A DNA stretch of 12,487 bases from contig JBDTBU010000325.1 in the NCBI GenBank assembly GCA_039923935.1, forward strand, positions 1 through 12,487, written 5' to 3'. A program made the position numbers and the translations under genes. Below, piece after piece: positions 6,450-12,487 of this stretch; positions within the stretch are counted from its first letter, which is position 1, and each line of letters begins with the position of its first letter. The DNA is from Paraktedonobacter sp039923935 (lineage in GTDB: Bacteria; Chloroflexota; Ktedonobacteria; Ktedonobacterales; Ktedonobacteraceae). The notes below the pieces were generated by a model. The model was not told the DNA's origin. It worked only from the letters and a program-made list of their open reading frames with translations, and did no database searches.

Positions 6450-7661
6450 TTACAGCAACTTCGTGAAATCCTCGCCTAACACCTGCTCAAGATAAGGCGT
6501 GACCTTCCAAAAATTTTTGAGATCGTTGTATTCCTGCACAAACTTGGGGTCGCCAACTTTCAGAGATTTCACTGCTCGAATCATCAGGTTTTTCGCAGTA
6601 TGTTCACTTGAGATAAACTGGACAACATCGGTCTGATAGCCCATAATACGCAGAATTAAGGCGCGGAATGTATCGGTCAAGATATCACCCAGACGCTCTT
6701 TTAGGATATTATGCCGTTCTACTGGCTCAAACGGGCTTGGTGCTGGCTGATGATCGAGTTGCTTTTGTAGATGATGTTGACAACATGGCGCACTAATAAT
6801 CAGTGTACTCTGCCATGTGATGCCCTGGGCTAGTGCCTCATCTGTCGCGGTATCGCAGGCATGGAGCGCTAACACGATATTTGGCGGCACTATCGGCTTA
6901 AAATCGATGATGCTGGTGGTTTGAAATGTGAGATCAGGCCAGTCTAAATGTGCACTTTTCTCAATATGTCTCGTTAATAATTCGGTATTAACGTCGATAC
7001 CCGTCAGGTAGGTTGGTATGTTGAGTACGTGATTGAGATAATAAAAGAAGGCAAACGTCAAATAGGCGTTCCCACAGCCGCAATCCACTACATGTAGGGG
7101 CGATGTGTTGAATTTTTCCAGTTCGCCAGTTTGCTGGACAAGCTTTAAGAACTCATTGATCTGCCGGAACTTACTCTGCATATCCGCTTTGATCTTGCCA
7201 TCCTGGGTCATAATGCCGACAGCTTTTAGGAACGGAGCAGCATCAGCAGCCGTTAAGAGCACAGCCTTCTGGCGATCATGAGACAGATTTACTTCTTGTA
7301 CTTGGCTCACAGCTTTGGTCGTGTGGATCAGAGCCTTGCCTTTCTGTGTGATAGTCACGACGATATTAGTCTGGGCCGTTTGCACGTGCACGTTTTTGAA
7401 CCCCAGTTCGAGCAACTGCTCAAGCTTTTCTGCCGTTTCGTCGCCTTGATAATTCTTCGTGATATCCTTTTTTGCATCGAAGTACGAAAATTGTGCGTGC
7501 TTCTTCTCCCGTACGATAACTGGACGGATAATCACTTTTATCCACGGAACAGTGTGATCCCGATCTTGACCGCTAAAGGTCGCCTTGATAAAGGTCTCAT
7601 CGTGAAGAATGCTGTCTCTGACCTGTTGTTTATAGTCGGTAGTTGCCACTTGGTTATTCAT
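6450..7661 (-). CDS. SAM-dependent methyltransferase (Methyltransf_32-like)
   Basis: A 403-residue protein with a Rossmann methyltransferase core in its second half. Motif I VVDCGCGNAYL (191-201) binds S-adenosylmethionine, GIDVN (221-225) gives the acidic ribose-binding residue, ALHACD (265-270) follows, and PCCQHH is at 292-297. The CGxGxAYL / LHACD / CCQH combination resembles the group containing METTL25 and GSTCD; the substrate is unknown to me. The first 180 residues are not a domain I recognise and may recognise RNA or protein. The ATG (complement of 7659-7661) follows TAGGAG. The gene runs against the Fic gene and leaves about 166 bases to the next gene, so it is probably transcribed alone. 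One hand-counted 60-base line (7021-7080) has 26 G/C, lower than in the t6A block. Confidence 0.85.
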   Translation of the reverse strand: MNNQVATTDYKQQVRDSILHDETFIKATFSGQDRDHTVPWIKVIIRPVIVREKKHAQFSYFDAKKDITKNYQGDETAEKLEQLLELGFKNVHVQTAQTNIVVTITQKGKALIHTTKAVSQVQEVNLSHDRQKAVLLTAADAAPFLKAVGIMTQDGKIKADMQSKFRQINEFLKLVQQTGELEKFNTSPLHVVDCGCGNAYLTFAFFYYLNHVLNIPTYLTGIDVNTELLTRHIEKSAHLDWPDLTFQTTSIIDFKPIVPPNIVLALHACDTATDEALAQGITWQSTLIISAPCCQHHLQKQLDHQPAPSPFEPVERHNILKERLGDILTDTFRALILRIMGYQTDVVQFISSEHTAKNLMIRAVKSLKVGDPKFVQEYNDLKNFWKVTPYLEQVLGEDFTKLL

Positions 7662-7759
7662 CCGCTCCTATTCAGTATATTGCCTGACATATTTTACCAC
7701 TTTTATATTGTTTCCATTCCAATGGCAGCCACTCTTGTTGGGTTTGGGAAAAACGGGAA

Positions 7760-7797
7760 AGAGTCAGGGAAGCGCGTTCCCGCACTCCTCTGACTCT
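7760..7797 (-). terminator. Inverted repeat ending the FAD-oxidase transcript
   Basis: AGAGTCAG (7760-7767) pairs with CTGACTCT (7790-7797); two further pairs extend the stem inward with one G-T wobble, and a competing inner stem GGGAA/TTCCC is present at 7767-7781. It starts about 30 bases beyond the oxidase stop on the minus strand, where it is followed by TTCCCGTTTTT. On the plus strand five T follow at 7799-7803, so it may work in both directions. Confidence 0.65.
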
Positions 7798-7827
7798 CTT
7801 TTTCATCTGAAAGAGTAGACTTACGCT

Positions 7828-9162
7828 TTATTCTTCAGCCACAGCTTCACTTACCTCAACTCCAAGCATTTCGTGTAAATAGTCGTTCAGGAACATACCC
7901 TGTGGGTCGAGTTGCTGGCGTACGCGTAAGAAATCGGGCCAACGGGGGTAACGCTGCTCGAACGTGTGGTGGTCCAGGGTGTGCATCTTGCCCCAATGGG
8001 GACGGCCTTGGTAGTTCTGGTAGATGGCCTCGGCATGGCGGAAATACTCTGTGTAGGGCATACCCTTGTACATGTGGATCGCGATATAAGTGGAGTCGCG
8101 CTGATAAGCTGGGCTGAGCCATATATCGTCTCCCTTGGCAAAACGCACCTCAACAGGGAAATGCACGTTGGTGTTGTGCTCTTTGATACTTGCATTCACT
8201 TGTTGCAGTACTTCCGCCAAGTGCTCCGCTGGCAGGTTGTACTCCATTTCCTGGAACTTGACCATACGCGGCGTGGCGAAGAGACGGTGGCTGTAGTTGA
8301 TCTCGTCGATACTGGCTATGCTTGTGGCTGAGATATTGCAGGCGGTCTTGCAGAAGGACGGTGCGATCCGGCACATTTCGGAGATGACCCAGTAGAGCCA
8401 GTTTTCCAATACAACCTTGTTGAGCATGCTAAAAAAGGTATTGCCAGTGACAGGTTCGTCAGTTTCATTGATAAACTTGGCTTGTACCGAGTCGGTGTAG
8501 GGAAACCAGAAAAACTCGAAATGGCTGTTCTCTTGCTTGTAACGCTCCAAGTTTGCGAGCACGCTGCTCAAGCTTTCGCGGCGTGCGACATAGTGCAGGC
8601 GTTTGGCTGGCACGACGCGCAGAGTGACTTTGGCGATGATGCCCAACGTCCCAAACGAGGTCTGAGCAGCCTTGAAGACCTCTGGATGCAGTTCCTCCGA
8701 ACATTCCAGAATCTCGCCGTTGGCCGTAACCAGTGTCAGGCCCACAATCTGCGTGGAGAGCGTGCCGAAGCGCGTGCCGGTGCCATGCGTGCCCGTACTG
8801 ATCGCACCCGCAATGCTCTGCACGTCGATGTCACCCAGATTCTCCTGGGCCAGCCCTTTGGCTAGCAGATCGTTGCCCAGCGTATGCAGCTTGGTGCCGC
8901 CCCAGATCGTCACCTGGCTCTTCAAAGCGTCAAGCGAGACGATGCCCTGCATGTTGTCCAGCGAGATCAACACGTCATTGGTCTGGACCAGCGGCGTAAA
9001 CGAGTGGCCCGCGCCAACCACACGCACGCGCCGTCCCTCTTTGGCGTAACGTCCGATCAGTTGCGCCAACGTTTCCAGACTGGCTGGTTTCACAATATCC
9101 CTGGGTGCGCTTTTCACTGACGATGACCAATTGTGCCAGTGCCCGCTTTGTTTGGTGCTCAT
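7828..9162 (-). CDS. FAD-binding oxidoreductase, D-arabinono-1,4-lactone oxidase / aldonolactone-oxidase family
   Basis: A 444-residue flavoenzyme of the vanillyl-alcohol-oxidase fold: an N-terminal PP-loop FAD domain and a C-terminal lactone-oxidase domain. AGHSF carries His53, in the position where family members bind FAD covalently; the FAD segment QSIAGAISTGTHGTG follows, and the C-terminal HWGK at 389-392 is the hallmark of aldonolactone, xylitol and alditol oxidases. It therefore likely oxidises a sugar lactone or polyol, with oxygen or another acceptor. No signal peptide is seen. The ATG at 9160-9162 is preferred over an in-frame TTG six bases upstream because AGAGG lies 9-10 bases before the ATG but only about 3-4 before the TTG. 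A candidate promoter lies at 9219-9248. The adjacent PLP enzyme on the same strand may share its pathway, but this is inferred. Confidence 0.9.
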   Translation of the reverse strand: MSTKQSGHWHNWSSSVKSAPRDIVKPASLETLAQLIGRYAKEGRRVRVVGAGHSFTPLVQTNDVLISLDNMQGIVSLDALKSQVTIWGGTKLHTLGNDLLAKGLAQENLGDIDVQSIAGAISTGTHGTGTRFGTLSTQIVGLTLVTANGEILECSEELHPEVFKAAQTSFGTLGIIAKVTLRVVPAKRLHYVARRESLSSVLANLERYKQENSHFEFFWFPYTDSVQAKFINETDEPVTGNTFFSMLNKVVLENWLYWVISEMCRIAPSFCKTACNISATSIASIDEINYSHRLFATPRMVKFQEMEYNLPAEHLAEVLQQVNASIKEHNTNVHFPVEVRFAKGDDIWLSPAYQRDSTYIAIHMYKGMPYTEYFRHAEAIYQNYQGRPHWGKMHTLDHHTFEQRYPRWPDFLRVRQQLDPQGMFLNDYLHEMLGVEVSEAVAEE

Positions 9163-9218
9163 AATCAAAGACCTCTTTAGCTATGCCTGTTTGCTTGCTC
9201 TGTGTGCTTTTTGCCTGT

Positions 9219-9248
9219 ATACTACTTCTCAGAAGCGGCGCCCATCAA
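9219..9248 (-). promoter_or_regulatory. Candidate sigma-70-type promoter of the FAD oxidase gene
   Basis: Read on the minus strand, TTGATG (complement of 9243-9248) and TAGTAT (complement of 9219-9224) are 18 bases apart, about 55 bases before the ATG. The spacer holds a small palindrome CTTCTGAGAAG (9225-9235) that could be a binding site. Confidence 0.5.
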
Positions 9249-9282
9249 TGTTCTTTTTGCCTGCTTGCGGGTTTGAAAAAAC

Positions 9283-10506
9283 CTACAAAAAACACTGACC
9301 CTCGCCGCGATAGGTCGCGACTTCATCCACGATCTGCCCGTTCTGCACGAAGATCAGGTGTGTGAAGCGTTCGCAGATCTCGCCTGCTTTGGCGTGACGC
9401 ATGAAAATGGGATCACCCAGGTCCAGCGGATGGCTGCCCGTGTAGATAACTGGCGTTTGCACCTCGCCCGCGCCTTCCAACGAGGTGAGCTTTGCGCCTT
9501 CGGGCAAATATGCTTGCGGCTGCTTATCGGCTCCTGTCCCGCCCGAAGCAATATAGCCGCCTCCCAGGCAGGTGTAGGTGCCCGGCGTGGGCTTACGTAC
9601 GATCTCGATGGCATAGCCAACTGCTGGTTGATAACGAAAATCTTTGTAATTATCGAACAGCGTTGGTGCGTAAAAGCCGGAGCCAACGGTAACTTCGGTG
9701 ACTGCCGATTCCTCGCGTGTGCTGAGCTGGCTGCCTGTGCCGCCGCCGTTGACGAAACGCAGTTCAAGGCCAGAGGTGCGGATCAGATCAACGATTTCTC
9801 TGCGCCTTTTGGCGATCACACCGAGCGAGCGTTTCTTGAGCTGCTGCACGACAGTATTCTTGGCGACCTGGCCGGGAACGTGATCGCCGACACCCGCAAT
9901 CTGCGCCTCGTAGCCCATCACGCCGTCCAGCACAACGCGCTGAGAGTCCTTGATGCGCTCTAGCAGCGGGCGCACCTCTTCGACAGTGTGCAGTGGCGAG
10001 CGCCAGACCCCGAAGTGCAGGCCGGGAAAATCCACCGACATGTCGATATCCAGGCAGATCGGCAAGCGCACGTTGTATTGCTCAGCCACGTGCTCGATTT
10101 GATCGATATGCGCGATACTATCCACCATCAGCGTGATCTGTGCGCCCTCTGCTGTGGCCTTCGCAACTACACCGAGGTCCACGGCGTTCCAGGTTGGATA
10201 ACCAATCAGCAGGTCGTTGAAACCCTGACCAGCCAAATAGACCGCTTCTCTGGCAGTGAAGCACATGATACCTTGGAAGCAGGTGTCAGCCTCTAGCACG
10301 CGTCGAATGGCTGGGGTACAGCGCAGCGACTTCGAGGCCACGCGAATGCGCTTTCCACCAGCTTTGTCCGCGATTTGACGAATGTTCTCTGCAAATAAAT
10401 CGAGGTCTAGATAGGCGAACGGCATAGGCCGCTCACGAAAGATTTCTCGATAATAGGGATAGTCGTCTGCGCGTTTTTGGAATGTGGCTGCTGTTGATGT
10501 TTTCAT
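9283..10506 (-). CDS. PLP-dependent amino acid deaminase/aldolase, alanine racemase N-terminal fold
   Basis: A 407-residue fold-type III PLP enzyme related to D-threonine aldolase and D-serine dehydratase. Residues about 28-290 form the TIM-barrel-like alanine racemase domain; the PLP lysine is Lys59 in RVASKSLRC, and the phosphate-binding loop VNGGGTGS is at 252-259. The C-terminal beta domain ends with FMRHAKAGEICERF (368-381), where His371 occupies the region of the metal ligand in D-threonine aldolase relatives. The likely reaction is cleavage or deamination of a hydroxy or D-amino acid; the substrate cannot be read from the sequence. The ATG at 10504-10506 follows AGGGGGA at about 4 bases and starts just before the conserved region; an upstream in-frame start at 10557 lies inside the -35 box, which supports this choice. 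The stop is followed by a T-rich stretch but no strong hairpin. Confidence 0.87.
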   Translation of the reverse strand: MKTSTAATFQKRADDYPYYREIFRERPMPFAYLDLDLFAENIRQIADKAGGKRIRVASKSLRCTPAIRRVLEADTCFQGIMCFTAREAVYLAGQGFNDLLIGYPTWNAVDLGVVAKATAEGAQITLMVDSIAHIDQIEHVAEQYNVRLPICLDIDMSVDFPGLHFGVWRSPLHTVEEVRPLLERIKDSQRVVLDGVMGYEAQIAGVGDHVPGQVAKNTVVQQLKKRSLGVIAKRRREIVDLIRTSGLELRFVNGGGTGSQLSTREESAVTEVTVGSGFYAPTLFDNYKDFRYQPAVGYAIEIVRKPTPGTYTCLGGGYIASGGTGADKQPQAYLPEGAKLTSLEGAGEVQTPVIYTGSHPLDLGDPIFMRHAKAGEICERFTHLIFVQNGQIVDEVATYRGEGQCFL

Positions 10507-10527
10507 GCGGTCCCCCTGTTTCATCAT

Positions 10528-10557
10528 TTTATAACATGAGAATGGTTGAGTAGTCAA
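10528..10557 (-). promoter_or_regulatory. Sigma-70-type promoter of the PLP enzyme gene
   Basis: On the minus strand TTGACT (complement of 10552-10557) and TATAAA (complement of 10528-10533) are 18 bases apart; shifting the -10 to TTATAA gives 17. Both boxes are close to consensus and lie about 22 bases before the ATG, so the leader would be short (about 10-15 bases) and contain the AGGGGGA ribosome binding site. Confidence 0.7.
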
Positions 10558-10576
10558 GCTGAAATGAGGAGTGACC

Positions 10577-10624
10577 TACTGAGTGCCCGAAAAAATGCTT
10601 GCTGCATTTTCCGCGTACTCAGTA
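10577..10624 (-). terminator. Imperfect inverted repeat after the MaoC gene
   Basis: TACTGAGT (10577-10584) pairs with ACTCAGTA (10617-10624), and inside it AAAATGC (10592-10598) pairs with GCATTTT (10604-10610) across a 5-base loop. On the minus strand the inner stem ends in a T run. It starts 10 bases beyond the MaoC-like stop and lies just before the promoter of the next gene, so it most likely separates the two transcripts. Confidence 0.6.
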
Positions 10625-10633
10625 TTGGACTAC

Positions 10634-11074
10634 CTACAACTCGCGCACCATTACCTTCATCTGTGCCGTCAACACCTGTACGCTGTGCTGATTGGTGTAG
10701 CGCGTCTCTAGCGTGACCATATCGAGGCCACGGCGTACTTTGCCGTCCAGCACAGTCGTGACGCCGGTCAAGGTGTCGCCTGGCTGTACCTCGTGCAGAT
10801 ACTCGAATTCCTGCTCAACATGTAGCAGGCGTGTCGTATTGAGACCGATCTCGCGTAGACGCTCCATCCAGCCGGGATTGCCCCAGAACTCGAACTGAGT
10901 AGGCATGGTGGGTAGCATCTGCACATCCTCGTAGCCGGCCTTTTGCGCGGCTTGTGGTGTGTGATAGATGGGGTTGGTTTCGCCTATAGCCAGGGCAAAC
11001 TCATGAAGTTTGGCCCGTGAGACTTCGAGCGTGAATGGTGGAAAGCTCCTACCAATTGAACTGGTATCGAACAT
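10634..11074 (-). CDS. MaoC-N-type hotdog protein (single-domain dehydratase-like)
   Basis: A 146-residue single hotdog domain of the FAS1-like MaoC N-terminal dehydratase group. The N-terminal part reads IGRSFPPFTLEV, then FALAIGETNPIYH at 27-39 (family pattern FAxAxGdxNPxY), with AAQKAGYEDVQMLPTMPTQF after it; the central segment HVEQEFEYLHEVQPGDTL (85-102) is the second family signature. Such proteins pair with a second hotdog subunit in enoyl-CoA hydratase/dehydratase heterodimers, as in the mycobacterial HadAB type; no partner is present in this window. The ATG at 11072-11074 follows AAGGAG at 9 bases. The upstream in-frame extension (to 11125) lacks family similarity. A TATACT box is the complement of 11107-11112, but no good -35 box was found. 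The substrate is unknown. Confidence 0.85.
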   Translation of the reverse strand: MFDTSSIGRSFPPFTLEVSRAKLHEFALAIGETNPIYHTPQAAQKAGYEDVQMLPTMPTQFEFWGNPGWMERLREIGLNTTRLLHVEQEFEYLHEVQPGDTLTGVTTVLDGKVRRGLDMVTLETRYTNQHSVQVLTAQMKVMVREL

Positions 11075-11106
11075 ACTACAAAACTCCTTGTGTGCTGAGT
11101 ATGAAT

Positions 11107-11112
11107 AGTATA
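11107..11112 (-). promoter_or_regulatory. Possible -10 box of the MaoC-like gene
   Basis: The complement reads TATACT, about 33 bases before the ATG. The only hexamer at proper spacing (TTCTTA, 17 bases away) is a weak -35, so this call is tentative. Confidence 0.3.
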
Positions 11113-11192
11113 GCGCATCACACACATGGTAAGAAGGTGGGAGATCGTTCGTTTGTAGGACACACTGCCATTGCCTGATCCTGAAATACGAA

Positions 11193-11227
11193 ACTGGCCC
11201 GATAACGCTCAGTGTTATCGGGCCAGT
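11193..11227 (-). terminator. Strong 14-bp hairpin terminating the glycine-rich protein gene
   Basis: Bases 11193-11206 pair perfectly with 11214-11227 around a 7-base loop; the stem centre is GGCCCGAT/ATCGGGCC. On the minus strand it lies about 22 bases beyond the stop codon of the repeat protein and is followed by TTTCGTATTTC, whereas the plus-strand side has no T tract. It is the clearest terminator of the window. Confidence 0.8.
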
Positions 11228-11249
11228 CAGATAGAGTCATAACGCTACT

Positions 11250-12053
11250 TTAGCGCCACATGCGACCGCGATTGAGGAAGCCGTTGCCACCTGCGAAGCT
11301 CGTGCGACGGAGGAAGTTGCCGCCCATGCGACCGCGATTGAGGAAGCCGTTGTTGCGGAAGGAGCGGTTGCTACGCATGAAGCGATTGTTGCGGAAGAAG
11401 CGGTTGCCACCTATGCGATTGCCACTGAAGCCACCAACATTCCCGAAGCTGTTGCCACCAACGTTGCCGCCAAAGCCACCAACGTTGCCGCCGACGCCGC
11501 CAACACTGCCAACACTGCCAACTCCGACAACGAGAGCGCCTGTGCTCTCGTTATCGCAGCCGCAGTCACCGTTGCCGAAGCCACTGTTGAGAATACCGTT
11601 GTTGCCGAAGCCACTGTTGAGAATGCCGTTGTTACCGAAGCCACTGTTGAGAATGCCAGTATTGAACGCGCCGCTGTTGAGGATGCCGTTATTAGCAAAG
11701 CCGCTATTGATGATGCTGCCACCGTTGTCGCAGCCACAGCCACCGTTGCCGAAGCCACCAACACTGCCAACACTACCAACGCCGACAACGAGTGCACCTG
11801 TGCCCACGTTGTCGCAGCCGCAGTCATCGTTGCCGAAGCTACCGTTGCCGAAGCCGCTGTTGAGAATGCCAGTATTGGCGATGCCGCTGTTAAACAAGCC
11901 AGTGTTGAACGCGCCGCTGTTGCCGATGCTGCCACCGCCGCAACCTCCGCATGCGGAGGTTGCGCTTTGCGCAAAGGCTCCTGTGGAGAGGAGGGACAGG
12001 CCCATAAACAGGCTTAGTACTGATGCCGCGCCGATTTTACCCAGTTTCTTCAT
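11250..12053 (-). CDS. Secreted Gly/Asn-rich NxG-repeat protein with CGC motifs
   Basis: I do not recognise a named family. The 267-residue product starts MKKLGKIGAASVLSLF and has a typical Sec signal peptide ending near AFA-QS (residues 26-30), so it is exported. Residues 41-160 are built of ten-residue units like NTGILNSGFG (60-69, 131-140, then NNGILNSGFG at 141-150 and 151-160), resembling the NxGxxNxG repeats of Pentapeptide_2 and mycobacterial PPE-MPTR proteins. Eight cysteines occur in pairs: CGGC at 35-38 and CGC at 78-80, 106-108 and 164-166. A GALVVGVGSVGSVGG block occurs twice (86-100 and 172-186). The last 55 residues are basic, Asn/Arg-rich, with NGFLNRGRM twice. ATG 12051-12053 follows AAGGA and gives the signal peptide; upstream frame extension is not convincing. 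It may be a surface or spore-coat structural protein, but this is inference. Confidence 0.85.
   Translation of the reverse strand: MKKLGKIGAASVLSLFMGLSLLSTGAFAQSATSACGGCGGGSIGNSGAFNTGLFNSGIANTGILNSGFGNGSFGNDDCGCDNVGTGALVVGVGSVGSVGGFGNGGCGCDNGGSIINSGFANNGILNSGAFNTGILNSGFGNNGILNSGFGNNGILNSGFGNGDCGCDNESTGALVVGVGSVGSVGGVGGNVGGFGGNVGGNSFGNVGGFSGNRIGGNRFFRNNRFMRSNRSFRNNGFLNRGRMGGNFLRRTSFAGGNGFLNRGRMWR
11259..11352 (-). repeat. Two 28-base direct repeats coding the basic C-terminal motif
   Basis: The same 28 bases occur at 11259-11286 and 11325-11352, 66 bases apart. Both encode NGFLNRGRM near the C-terminus of the repeat protein, so the basic tail grew by duplication. Confidence 0.8.
11497..11840 (-). 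repeat. Duplicated 86-base block within the repeat protein gene
   Basis: Bases 11497-11582 and 11755-11840 align base for base at an offset of 258 (86 codons) with scattered substitutions. Each encodes the CGCDN motif and the GALVVGVGSVGSVGG stretch. The offset being a multiple of three keeps the frame. Confidence 0.8.
11571..11720 (-). repeat. Five tandem 30-base units encoding NxGILNSGFG
   Basis: Units start at 11571, 11601, 11631, 11661 and 11691. The first three are nearly identical (GTTGCCGAAGCCACTGTTGA on the plus strand); the last two have diverged. Each codes ten residues. Confidence 0.9.
11844..11933 (-). repeat. Three further diverged 30-base units
   Basis: Units start at 11844, 11874 and 11904, with the shared core GCCGCTGTT; they encode the N-terminal NxG repeats of the same protein (residues about 41-70). 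Confidence 0.75.
11939..11976. repeat. Perfect 26-bp palindrome abutting a perfect 12-bp palindrome
   Basis: Bases 11939-11964 read the same on both strands with no mismatch (half site CGCAACCTCCGCA), and 11965-11976 (CTTTGCGCAAAG) is a second perfect palindrome directly next to it. They cover the codons at the end of the signal peptide and the CGGC motif of the repeat protein. In mRNA the larger one would fold into a stable hairpin. The function is unknown. Confidence 0.9.
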
Positions 12054-12336
12054 TGAGTTCTTCCTTCTTTCTGCTACAAGCAAACAAACAAACATGAGTG
12101 GTGGTGATGCTCCGTCCGCATGAGCAGGAAGGATGAAAACAGACAGGTTTATCAGGCATCTTTCCTTGCCAACGTCCCCGAACGTCTCTAGAGCATCACT
12201 ACGCTCTTGTTCTAATCTATGCCTGCCGAGAAATAGCTTATGCCAATAGCTGTATATGAAGGAACTCGCTTGCTGCATGTGCAACGCCGTCTCTGTCGGC
12301 AGGAGAAGGGGAGGGAGCTTGGCAGCATGCGGAACA
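12054..12336 (-). other. 283-base gene-free leader region upstream of the repeat protein
   Basis: No coding frame is convincing here. The stretch nearest the ATG holds AAGGA and a GTTTGTTTGTTTG run (complement of 12081-12093). Bases 12170-12187 contain a direct repeat of AACGTC spaced 10 bases apart, and 12286-12300 can form a small GCCG/CGGC hairpin without a T tract, close to the PPOX stop. I found no promoter with two good boxes. Confidence 0.5.
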
Positions 12337-12487
12337 TTATTCAGCGATATTTTTCTCGCCAATGATGTGGGTTGGAACGATGCGCACCAGCAACTCGCCT
12401 GGAACAGCGTTGCGCTGACCATAGGCTGCTGCTTTGTCCGTACCCATATATTTGCCACCAATGCGCGTTGCCCAGTGGCGCAACTCT
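12337..12487 (-). CDS. PPOX-class, probably F420-dependent, oxidoreductase, C-terminal part (cut by window edge)
   Basis: The minus strand from the window edge to the TAA at 12337-12339 reads 49 residues, including HWATRIGGKYMG, AYGQRNAVPGELL and VRIVPTHIIGEKN. The pattern Y-G-x(5)-A-x-x-G-x-R-N-x-x-G-E-x-x-V-R-I-x-P at the end of a small protein is typical of pyridoxamine-5'-phosphate-oxidase-like split-barrel enzymes, particularly the F420-dependent class of Actinobacteria and Chloroflexota. The N-terminal flavin or F420 binding part lies outside the window, so cofactor choice is not proven. It reads toward the repeat protein gene, with 283 bases between. Confidence 0.65.
   Translation of the reverse strand, partial: ELRHWATRIGGKYMGTDKAAAYGQRNAVPGELLVRIVPTHIIGEKNIAE

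Noticed and set aside
7278..7793. A 171-residue plus-strand frame.
   Set aside because: It lies opposite the methyltransferase, whose conserved motifs fix the minus strand as coding; the frame has no recognisable pattern.
9169..9282. Possible terminator after the PLP enzyme gene.
   Set aside because: There are T runs and a 5-bp GGTTT/AAACC stem only; not strong enough to annotate.
11571..11720. Regular 30-base repeats suggestive of a CRISPR array.
   Set aside because: The units are directly adjacent with no unique spacers, keep a reading frame and encode protein repeats.
11260..12123. A 287-residue open frame on the plus strand, very rich in Pro, Leu and Arg.
   Set aside because: It is the antisense of the 30-base repeat gene; its repeats only mirror that gene, while the minus-strand frame has a signal peptide, ribosome binding site and terminator.
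12170..12187. AACGTC direct repeat as a possible regulator site.
   Set aside because: Only two copies of six bases; too short to claim a binding site without comparison.
12054..12461. Upstream in-frame extension of the repeat protein (to 403 residues).
   Set aside because: It would bury the signal peptide inside the protein and overlap the PPOX coding end; ATG 12051-12053 with AAGGA is the better start.

Overview
The window looks like chromosomal DNA of a free-living bacterium. The conserved tRNA-modification cluster, an F420-type PPOX fragment, moderate GC content and a secreted NxG-repeat protein would all fit Chloroflexota, perhaps class Ktedonobacteria. That placement is inference from gene content and protein style; no marker RNA gene is present.

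Left block (1-5322, + strand). The 3' part of a YraN-family nuclease-like gene is followed by a small coiled-coil/zinc-ribbon protein. Next comes a tight cluster for the tRNA modification t6A (threonylcarbamoyladenosine): tsaE, tsaB, a RimI-type acetyltransferase and tsaD. TsaE, TsaB and TsaD form the threonylcarbamoyl-transfer machinery; TsaC/Sua5, which makes threonylcarbamoyl-AMP, is not here. A ROK-family sugar kinase follows tsaD after 9 bases and is probably co-transcribed. TsaE, RimI and TsaD all carry extra segments compared with the usual lengths, and tsaE and tsaB overlap by 20 bases across a run of nine A.

Middle block (5323-7827). A perfect 22-bp inverted repeat precedes a Fic-family gene whose reading frame is split. 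The N-terminal piece carries the inhibitory (S/T)xxxE(G/N) motif and the downstream piece carries an intact Fic catalytic motif; they overlap by four bases (GTGA). It reads like an inhibitor-containing Fic protein separated from its catalytic domain by loss of one base. A convergent SAM-dependent methyltransferase follows. By eye this block is more AT-rich than its surroundings and may be a later acquisition.

Right block (7828-11074, - strand). From right to left it holds a MaoC-N hotdog protein, a PLP-dependent alanine-racemase-fold deaminase/aldolase and an FAD-dependent sugar-lactone-oxidase-type enzyme. Each has its own ribosome binding site; candidate promoters and terminators separate them, so they need not form one operon.

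Far right (11075-12487, - strand). A secreted, glycine/asparagine-rich, cysteine-bearing repeat protein of 267 residues is built of 30-base tandem units plus a duplicated block. It has a strong terminator hairpin at its end and two adjacent perfect palindromes at the junction of signal peptide and mature protein. The window ends inside the 3' part of a PPOX-class, probably F420-dependent, enzyme. No tRNA, rRNA, CRISPR array or insertion sequence was seen.
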